DNA of 47,987 bases, from the NCBI GenBank assembly GCA_002342665.1, contig DDQK01000022.1, forward strand, positions 1 to 47,987. Reading direction: 5' to 3'. Each line of letters opens with the position of its first letter. Position 1 is the first letter of the stretch. The translations under genes and the position numbers were made by a program. The DNA comes from Prevotella sp. UBA2444 (GTDB taxonomy: Bacteria; Bacteroidota; Bacteroidia; Bacteroidales; Bacteroidaceae). A model generated the notes under the pieces. That model made no database searches. It worked only from the letters and a program-made list of their open reading frames with translations, and was not told the origin of the DNA. This document shows positions 42,777 through 47,987 of the stretch, piece by piece.

Positions 42777-44276
42777 ATGAACGTAAATATGAAAAAGATC
42801 GTAAACGTGGCTACTCCGGCTATATGCTTTGTAGCCTTGGCACTTTCAGTAGTAGCCTTCAACAAGACGAATGCTGCTAACACACCAGCTCCTGTCTCTA
42901 CATCAGTCACCGCTGCAGGGCAGCCCGTAGACCTGACCTATGCAGCGGAGAAATCACTGCCATCAGTGGTCTACATCAAGTCCGTCATCAATTCAAAGAC
43001 ACAGACGGTGGAATACAGCGACCCGTTTGAGGATTTCTTCTCCGACCCGTTCGGTGGTTTCTTCGGGCGCGGACAGGGCAACGGCGGTAAGCGCCAGCGC
43101 CAGGTGCAGACTCCCAAGCGCGCTGCTGCTGGTTCGGGTGTCATCATCTCTGCCGACGGCTACATCGTGACCAATAACCATGTGGTCGACGGTGCTGACG
43201 AACTGACAGTCACCCTGAACGAGAATTCCAAGGAATACTCCGCACGCATCATCGGTGCCGACGCAACGACGGATCTGGCACTCATCAAGATCGATGCCAA
43301 GAACCTCCCGGCCATCGTCATAGCAAACTCTGATCAGGTGAAAGTAGGCGAATGGGTACTGGCCGTCGGCAATCCGCTGGGACTGAACAACACGGTCACG
43401 GCTGGTATCGTGTCAGCCAAGGCACGGTCGATGGGACAGGGTGTCAGCTCGATGATCCAGACCGATGCTGCCATCAACCAGGGAAACTCCGGTGGTGCAC
43501 TGGTCAACACGCGTGGTGAACTGATTGGTATCAATGCCATGATCTATTCCCAGACGGGGTCTAACATCGGCTACGGTTTTGCTATTCCTACAGCCATCAT
43601 GAACAAGGCCGTCGACGACTTCAAGAAGTACGGCTCCTATCAGCGCGCCATGATCGGCATCCAGGGCGGAAGCGTGAAGGACTACGTCGACTCCATGAAA
43701 GATCAGGATAAGGAAGTGAAGGACTATGGCACGATGGAAGGTGTACGCATCGACAAGATCATCGAGGAAGGTGCAGCAGCAGCTGCCGACCTGCAGGCTG
43801 AAGACGTGATCACCGAAGTAGACGGCAAGAAAGTGAAAACCATGGGCGACCTTCAGGCCATCATTGCCCAGAAGCGTCCTGGCGACAAAGTGACCGTGAA
43901 GTATCTGCGCAACAAGAAGGAGAAGACCGTCACACTGACCCTGAAGAACGAGAAGGGCGACATCAAGGTGGTGAAGAATGCCGACCTCGACGTGCTCGGC
44001 GGACAGTTCAGGCCCGTCAACGACTCCCAGAAGGAACAGCTCAATATCGGTTATGGCCTGCAGGTGACCAAGGTGAGCGGCGGCAAGCTCAAAGATGCCG
44101 GCGTACCCCAGGGATTCATCATCCAGCGCGTCAACGAAAAGCCGATGAAGGCCATCGAGGATCTGCAGAACGCCGTAAAAGATGCTTCCAAGTCGAAGGA
44201 GCCCGTACTATACATGCAGGGTATCTATCCGACAGGCAAGAAAGGATACTTTGCAGTGCCTCTGGAGGACGAATAA
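42777..44276 (+). CDS. HtrA/DegQ-family periplasmic serine endoprotease
   Basis: A 499-residue protein-quality-control protease of the envelope. An N-terminal signal or anchor (about residues 5-34) precedes a trypsin-like domain with the catalytic triad His135 (TNNHVVDG), Asp166 (TTDLALIKI) and Ser238 (QGNSGGALV). Two PDZ domains follow (about 290-385 and 400-495). The start at 42777 (MNVNMKKIVN) has an alternative ATG four codons later. The Phe/Gly-rich stretch DPFEDFFSDPFGGFFGRG (82-99) is the long regulatory loop typical of DegP/DegQ. A terminator separates it from the sigma factor gene. Confidence 0.95.
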   Translation: MNVNMKKIVNVATPAICFVALALSVVAFNKTNAANTPAPVSTSVTAAGQPVDLTYAAEKSLPSVVYIKSVINSKTQTVEYSDPFEDFFSDPFGGFFGRGQGNGGKRQRQVQTPKRAAAGSGVIISADGYIVTNNHVVDGADELTVTLNENSKEYSARIIGADATTDLALIKIDAKNLPAIVIANSDQVKVGEWVLAVGNPLGLNNTVTAGIVSAKARSMGQGVSSMIQTDAAINQGNSGGALVNTRGELIGINAMIYSQTGSNIGYGFAIPTAIMNKAVDDFKKYGSYQRAMIGIQGGSVKDYVDSMKDQDKEVKDYGTMEGVRIDKIIEEGAAAAADLQAEDVITEVDGKKVKTMGDLQAIIAQKRPGDKVTVKYLRNKKEKTVTLTLKNEKGDIKVVKNADLDVLGGQFRPVNDSQKEQLNIGYGLQVTKVSGGKLKDAGVPQGFIIQRVNEKPMKAIEDLQNAVKDASKSKEPVLYMQGIYPTGKKGYFAVPLEDE

Positions 44277-44290
44277 TCCCAAAAATCATC

Positions 44291-44329
44291 AAAAAGGCCA
44301 CGGATTGTAAAAATTCGTGGCTTTTTTTT
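44291..44329 (+). terminator. Intrinsic terminator after the HtrA gene
   Basis: AAAAAGGCCACG...CGTGGCTTTTTTTT: a GC stem with eight T. The end of the T-run is also the -33 TTTG of the next promoter. Confidence 0.9.
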
Positions 44330-44358
44330 GGTTGTTCCGATTATTTGTCATATCTTTG
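44327..44358 (+). promoter_or_regulatory. Promoter for the primary sigma factor gene
   Basis: TTTG at 44327-44330, exactly 20 nt, then TATCTTTG at 44351-44358: a full consensus match, 24 nt before the ATG. The -33 box overlaps the terminator T-run of the upstream gene. Confidence 0.8.
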
Positions 44359-44382
44359 CAGACAGCTTAAAACTATACGGCG

Positions 44383-45243
44383 ATGAGACAACTGAAGATA
44401 ACAAAATCAATCACAAACCGAGAGAGTGAAGCTCTTGACAAATACTTGCAGGAAATAGGTAAGGAAGAGATGATCTCGGTGGAAGAGGAAGTTGAGTTGG
44501 CACAGCGCATACGCAAAGGCGACCGCAAAGCCCTTGAGCGTCTGACCAAGGCCAACCTCCGCTTTGTCGTATCAGTTGCCAAGCAGTACCAGAACCAGGG
44601 GCTCTCCCTGCCCGACCTGATCAACGAGGGCAATGTGGGACTCATCAAAGCGGCCGAGAAGTTTGACGAGACGCGCGGCTTTAAATTCATCTCCTACGCT
44701 GTCTGGTGGATCCGGCAGAGTATCCTGCAGGCTATCGCTGAGCAGAGCCGTATCGTCAGACTGCCTCTCAATCAGGTAGGTTCTGTCAACAAGATCAACA
44801 AGGTGCTCAGCAAGTTTGAGCAGGAGCACGAGCGCCGTCCGTCGGTGGAGGAAATCTCCGAGTCACTTGATCTTCCAGAGGACAAGATCGACGAGGCCAT
44901 CAACGCCAGCAACCGCCATGTCTCGGTAGACGCTCCCTTCGTTGACGGCGAGGACAACAGTCTGCTCGACGTATTGGTGAACGACGACGCGCCAATGGCA
45001 GACCGGGCTCTGCTGGTTGAGTCGCTCAAGTCAGAGATCAACAAGGCACTGAAGGTGCTCAACGAGCGAGAGCGTGGCGTCATCGAGGCATTCTACGGCA
45101 TCAATCAGCCCGAACTGACCCTCGAGGAGATAGGCGCGAAGTTCGGACTGACCCGCGAGCGTGTCCGCCAGATCAAGGAAAAAGCCATCCGGCGCCTGCG
45201 CACCACCACGAACAACAGGATATTGAAAACATATTTAGGATAA
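44383..45243 (+). CDS. rpoD: Primary RNA polymerase sigma factor (sigma-70 family, RpoD-type)
   Basis: The housekeeping sigma factor of Bacteroidetes is short (about 286 residues) and lacks most of region 1.1, as here. Region 1.2 is at about residues 8-45 ([34 protein letters not shown]). Region 2 has the core-binding and -10-melting stretch [39 protein letters not shown]. Region 3 and region 4 ([29 protein letters not shown]) complete it. It reads the TTTG/TAnnTTTG promoters seen throughout this window, including its own. Confidence 0.96.
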   Translation: MRQLKITKSITNRESEALDKYLQEIGKEEMISVEEEVELAQRIRKGDRKALERLTKANLRFVVSVAKQYQNQGLSLPDLINEGNVGLIKAAEKFDETRGFKFISYAVWWIRQSILQAIAEQSRIVRLPLNQVGSVNKINKVLSKFEQEHERRPSVEEISESLDLPEDKIDEAINASNRHVSVDAPFVDGEDNSLLDVLVNDDAPMADRALLVESLKSEINKALKVLNERERGVIEAFYGINQPELTLEEIGAKFGLTRERVRQIKEKAIRRLRTTTNNRILKTYLG

Positions 45244-45267
45244 TTGTAATTTGAGATTTAAGATTTA

Positions 45268-45969
45268 ATGATGAAGATTCTGAAATATTCGATGCTGGCC
45301 GTCATCATGGCGGCCGTACTGCCCACATCGGCCTCGGCCAAGGGTGTTGTCTTGCCCAAGGGCTACCTCTTCGGATTCATTGCCAACTTTACCGATTCTG
45401 TAGTTTATTTTACCGACGTCCAGGAAGTGGACAGCATCTGGTACGACAATAGCTCACACTTCCTGCTCGGTCGTGATATCTACGCCAACCAGTTGCGCAA
45501 CCATTTCACCGAGAACATGAAAATGCCCCACCGCACGTGCATTGTCTCTTTCGGTCTCTCGCGCAAGGATGCCGAGAAGAAACTTGTGAAGATGCGCAAG
45601 CTGTACACCGACAAGAAGAAAGGCAATTATGAGGTACGGAATCTCAACGAGAATCAGTTCCGGTTCTCTACCGTCAACATGGAAGAGTCCATAGAAGCTC
45701 CCATGACGAAAGCCGAGAAGGAGGCTGCCAAGGAGGCCAGGAAGAAAGCAGAGCAAAAGGCTAAGGCTGCCAAGAAGGAAGCTAAGAAAGCCAGGAAAGA
45801 GGCTGAGAAGGCTGAAAAGGAAGCTGCCCAGGCCAGGAAAGAGGCCAGAGAGGCTGCCAAGGAGGCCAGGAAGCAATCCGCCAAAGCAAGAAAGGCCCAA
45901 AAAGACATGCCAGGCCAGCGGCCGCTGGATCCCAATCTGCCGCCTGCAGAAGTGGAGATGCGAGAATAG
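45268..45969 (+). CDS. Exported protein of unknown function with Lys/Ala-rich coiled-coil tail
   Basis: A 233-residue protein with a signal peptide (about 1-24, ending SASA). A globular part (about 25-140; FGFIANFTDSVVYFTDVQEVD, NQLRNHFTENMKMPHRTCIVSFGL) looks like a small periplasmic domain found in Bacteroidales hypotheticals. Residues about 147-216 are almost entirely Lys, Ala, Glu and Arg in AAKEARKKA-type repeats, predicted to form one charged helix or coiled coil, followed by a Pro-rich end. It lies 24 nt after the sigma factor gene, with a heptamer-like spacer (GATTTAA). Function is unknown; a basic tail suggests binding to nucleic acid, lipopolysaccharide or peptidoglycan. Confidence 0.75.
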   Translation: MMKILKYSMLAVIMAAVLPTSASAKGVVLPKGYLFGFIANFTDSVVYFTDVQEVDSIWYDNSSHFLLGRDIYANQLRNHFTENMKMPHRTCIVSFGLSRKDAEKKLVKMRKLYTDKKKGNYEVRNLNENQFRFSTVNMEESIEAPMTKAEKEAAKEARKKAEQKAKAAKKEAKKARKEAEKAEKEAAQARKEAREAAKEARKQSAKARKAQKDMPGQRPLDPNLPPAEVEMRE

Positions 45970-45971
45970 GC

Positions 45972-46011
45972 AAAAGAAAGAGAGCCCCCGACTGGAGGCT
46001 CTCTTTCTTTT
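45972..46011. terminator. Bidirectional terminator between converging genes
   Basis: AAAAGAAAGAGAGCC and GGCTCTCTTTCTTTT form a 15-bp stem, with A-run and T-run on either side, so it can stop transcription from both the sigma/hypothetical gene side and serA. Confidence 0.92.
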
Positions 46012-46027
46012 GCGTCTTATCTGGAGA

Positions 46028-46945
46028 CTACTTGTTCACCTGGAACTTGGTATCGCCGTCCTTGAAGAAAGCATTGATCTGCTTGGCGGCAGCAATACCG
46101 GCATTGATATTAGCCTCGGCTGTCTGGGCGCCCATCTTCTTGGGAGTAGAGAAGTAGCGGCCTTCAAACTTCTTGAAGTCGTCGTTGGCATCGGGCATAA
46201 TGTCGGTCACAAACTTCAGGTCCTCACGCTCGGCCATCAGCTTCAGCAGCTCAGGCTCGTTGATGACTTCCTTGCGGGCAGTGTTCACCAGTATGCCACC
46301 CTTCTTCATCTTACCCACCAGAGCATAGTTGATGCTCTGCTTGGTCTCCGGAGTGGCGGGAATATGCAGTGAAACGACGTCACAGGTCTCGAAGAGGGCA
46401 TCCTGATTAGCCACGGCATGCACGCCGGCAGCCTCGATGACCTCGGCGGGGCAGAATGCGTCATAGGCATATACGTCCATACCGAAACCCTTGGCGATGC
46501 GGGCCACGTTGCGGCCCACGTTACCGAATGCCAGGATACCCAGCTTCTTGCCGAGCAGCTCCGAACCGCTCTTGCCGTTGTAGAACCCACGCACGGCCAT
46601 CACCAGCAGTCCGAATACGAGCTCTGCCACTGCATTGGCATTCTGACCGGGAGTATTCTCGGCCACCACCTTGTGAGCCGTGGCGGCAGCGAGGTCGATA
46701 TTGTCGTAACCGGCACCGGCACGCACCACGATCTTCAGCTGCTTGGCAGCGTCGAGCACCTCGGCATCCACCTTGTCTGAACGGATGATCAGTGCATCGG
46801 CATCCTTCACGGCATCGAGCAACTGAGCCTTCTCTGTATATTTCTCCAGCAGGGCCAGCTCATTGCCGGCTGCTTCTACTTCCTTCCTGATGCCCTCCAC
46901 GGCTGCTGCTGCGAAAGGCTTCTCTGTTGCAACTAATACTTTCAT
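46028..46945 (-). CDS. serA: D-3-phosphoglycerate dehydrogenase (ACT-less type)
   Basis: Oxidises 3-phosphoglycerate, the first step of serine synthesis. The 305-residue protein has the Rossmann motif LGILAFGNVGRNVARIAKGFG (about 135-155), VVRAGAGYDNID and the catalytic Arg224 in NTARKEVI. The position of the usual catalytic His is Lys-Lys-Met-Gly (269-272), a feature recalled for the ACT-less Bacteroides/Entamoeba type of enzyme. No regulatory ACT domain is present. The start is the ATG at 46945 (MKVLVATEK); an in-frame ATG ten codons upstream lies in the heptamer repeat and is rejected. serC is upstream, with a four-helix-bundle gene between. Confidence 0.93.
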   Translation of the reverse strand: MKVLVATEKPFAAAAVEGIRKEVEAAGNELALLEKYTEKAQLLDAVKDADALIIRSDKVDAEVLDAAKQLKIVVRAGAGYDNIDLAAATAHKVVAENTPGQNANAVAELVFGLLVMAVRGFYNGKSGSELLGKKLGILAFGNVGRNVARIAKGFGMDVYAYDAFCPAEVIEAAGVHAVANQDALFETCDVVSLHIPATPETKQSINYALVGKMKKGGILVNTARKEVINEPELLKLMAEREDLKFVTDIMPDANDDFKKFEGRYFSTPKKMGAQTAEANINAGIAAAKQINAFFKDGDTKFQVNK

Positions 46946-46950
46946 ATTAT

Positions 46951-46986
46951 TTATTGAACATTGAATATTGAACATTGAACATTATT
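46951..46986. repeat. Heptamer repeat (ATTGAAC type), left arm flanking the four-helix-bundle gene
   Basis: Copies of ATTGAAC/ATTGAAT in tandem, ending in the stop codon region of the four-helix-bundle gene. The 19-mer ATTGAACATTGAACATTAT (46967-46985) is the exact reverse complement of 47340-47358. Confidence 0.9.
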
Positions 46987-47341
46987 ATTCGGTACCTTTT
47001 GTCGTCTTGATGATTTTTGTCAGGGTGCCAACTATCTTTTTGCAGTCATCGTAGATGGACTCAAACAGTTTCTCGTCCAATATGTTCGACTCGTGCAGTA
47101 GTTCAAGCCAATATTCTGTTTCGTTTGCTTCCTTTAGAGCAATATTTAATTTGTTAATAAAATCCAATCTACTTTGAGCATTGACACTCTCGCGAACATT
47201 GGCACCAATGCTTGTACCGCTTCTCAGAACCTGCTTGGACAAAACATACACTTGTTTCTCTTCCTTTAAAAACATGTATAGTTTAATGATCCTGAGTGAA
47301 AATGCCTTGCTGTCTATCAGTATCTGATTGTCGGCACGCAT
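46985..47341 (-). CDS. Four-helix-bundle protein (23S rRNA intervening-sequence, S23 type)
   Basis: A 118-residue protein from the ATG at 47341 (MRADNQILIDSKAFSLRIIK); a TTG at 47350 in the repeat is a less likely start. The sequence KSFALRIIKLYMFL-like start, QVLRSGTSIGANVRESVNAQS and KLNIALKEANETEYWLELLHES match the four-helix-bundle family first found encoded in intervening sequences of 23S rRNA genes. Members form homopentamers; their cellular role is unclear. Here it sits inside the serC-serA gene pair, bounded by inverted heptamer repeats that overlap its start and stop, as if inserted. Composition is more AT-rich than its neighbours. Confidence 0.9.
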   Translation of the reverse strand: MRADNQILIDSKAFSLRIIKLYMFLKEEKQVYVLSKQVLRSGTSIGANVRESVNAQSRLDFINKLNIALKEANETEYWLELLHESNILDEKLFESIYDDCKKIVGTLTKIIKTTKGTE

Positions 47342-47367
47342 AATGTTCAATGTTCAATGTTCAATGT
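47339..47367. repeat. Heptamer repeat (ATGTTCA type), right arm flanking the four-helix-bundle gene
   Basis: Three tandem ATGTTCA units. They contain the start ATG of the four-helix-bundle gene at one end and the stop codon of serC (47361-47363) at the other. They form a perfect 19-bp inverted repeat with the left arm. Confidence 0.9.
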
Positions 47368-47987
47368 CCACTTTCGAACTCCTTCATGCAGGCAACGAGA
47401 GCCTGGCAACCCTCGATGGTCTGGGCATTGTAGCAGCTGGCGCGGAAGCCACCCACCGAACGGTGACCCTTCACACCGACCATACCCTTAGAGGTAGCGA
47501 AGTCGAGGAAGTCCTTCTCCAGTTCCTTATATTCAGGAGCCATCACGAAGCAGATGTTCATCAGCGAACGATCCTCCTCCTTGGCTGTACCCACGAACAT
47601 CTTGTTGCGGTCGATCTCACCATAGACGATCTCTGCACGCTGCTTAGCCAGCTTGTCCATAGCCTCTACACCACCCTGCTTCTTCAGCCAGCGCAGGTTC
47701 TCCAGGGCGCAGTAGATGGGCACCACGGGAGGCGTGTTGAACATCGAGCCCTTGTCCACGTGTGTACGGTAGTCGAGCATCGTGGGAATCTCACGGGGAG
47801 CCTTGCCCAGGGCATCATCCTTCACGATGACGACAGTCACGCCGGCCATGGCCATGTTCTTCTGCGCACCGGCATAGATGGCGTCGTACTTTGCCACGTC
47901 GACGGGACGGCTGAAGATATCCGACGACATATCGGCTATCAGGCGTACGGGCACGTCCAGGTCCTTGCGGATCTCCGTACCATAGAT
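47361..47987 (-). CDS. serC: Phosphoserine aminotransferase (5' part outside window)
   Basis: Converts 3-phosphohydroxypyruvate and glutamate to phosphoserine and 2-oxoglutarate, the second step of serine synthesis. About 208 C-terminal residues are visible out of roughly 355. They include [37 protein letters not shown], where the Lys of YAGAQKN binds [21 protein letters not shown], conserved in SerC, lies near the C-terminus. The stop TGA lies within a heptamer repeat, so the last residues (SGH) may have been shaped by it. serA follows after the four-helix-bundle gene. Confidence 0.95.
   Translation of the reverse strand: MYGTEIRKDLDVPVRLIADMSSDIFSRPVDVAKYDAIYAGAQKNMAMAGVTVVIVKDDALGKAPREIPTMLDYRTHVDKGSMFNTPPVVPIYCALENLRWLKKQGGVEAMDKLAKQRAEIVYGEIDRNKMFVGTAKEEDRSLMNICFVMAPEYKELEKDFLDFATSKGMVGVKGHRSVGGFRASCYNAQTIEGCQALVACMKEFESGH

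Noticed and set aside
46028..46945. SerA as an inactive enzyme because the usual catalytic His is Lys.
   Set aside because: This substitution is recalled as normal for the ACT-less Bacteroides/Entamoeba-type enzyme, and the remaining catalytic and cofactor residues are intact.

Overview
The window looks like a Bacteroidales chromosome, most probably a Prevotella/Segatella-type gut or rumen commensal. The evidence is the repeated Bacteroidetes promoter signature (TTTG, about 20 nt, then TAnnTTTG) in front of many genes, a short 286-residue primary sigma factor, a complete Na+-translocating NADH:quinone reductase operon, methylmalonyl-CoA/propionate genes, a C69 dipeptidase, a class 3 fructose-1,6-bisphosphatase and a TonB-dependent receptor. 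This placement is an inference from gene content. No IS element, phage, CRISPR array, tRNA or 5S/16S/23S rRNA gene was seen.

Layout. 1-5588 (minus): nqrABCDEF, with nqrF cut by the window edge and an unusual 22-bp repeat array between nqrA and nqrB. 5770-10215 (plus): a TamB-like envelope protein. 10284-20985 (plus): eleven tightly packed genes (purU, hisH, hisA, hisF, hisIE, an FtsE-type ATPase, lysC, lysA, two glycosyltransferase-like genes, class 3 fbp), joining one-carbon, histidine and lysine/DAP metabolism to cell-wall functions and gluconeogenesis. 21013-22077 (minus): a WecB-type UDP-GlcNAc 2-epimerase, divergent from 22180-24885 (plus), a two-component-like beta-propeller sensor that has no kinase. 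24939-25129: a promoter-driven structured RNA with a terminator-like closing stem, probably 6S-type, followed by ribE. 25905-32196 (minus): a five-gene run (cstA, outer-membrane barrel, nadC, M23 peptidase, C69 dipeptidase) ending in a strong terminator. 32315-39286 (plus): a GHL10-type glycoside hydrolase, uxuA, uxuB and a TonB-dependent receptor without SusD. 39398-42023 (plus): methylmalonyl-CoA epimerase, carboxyltransferase, a 49-residue OadG-tail-like peptide and a biotin carrier. 42081-42485 (minus): RNase P RNA. 42777-45969 (plus): HtrA/DegQ protease, primary sigma factor and a Lys/Ala-rich periplasmic protein. 46028-47987 (minus): serC (partial) and serA, separated by a four-helix-bundle (23S IVS-type) gene.

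The unusual content lies mostly in small repeats. (1) Two intergenic arrays with an exact 22-bp period share a positional skeleton although their cores differ; one is enclosed by 18-bp imperfect inverted repeats. (2) A strand-symmetric nonamer, GGA-NNN-TCC, encodes Gly-X-Ser linkers in two unrelated genes on opposite strands. (3) AT-rich heptamer repeats recur next to start and stop codons and form a perfect 19-bp inverted repeat around the four-helix-bundle gene. These, the structured RNA at 24.9-25.1 kb, the kinase-less sensor and the half glycosyltransferase are the best candidates for something undescribed.
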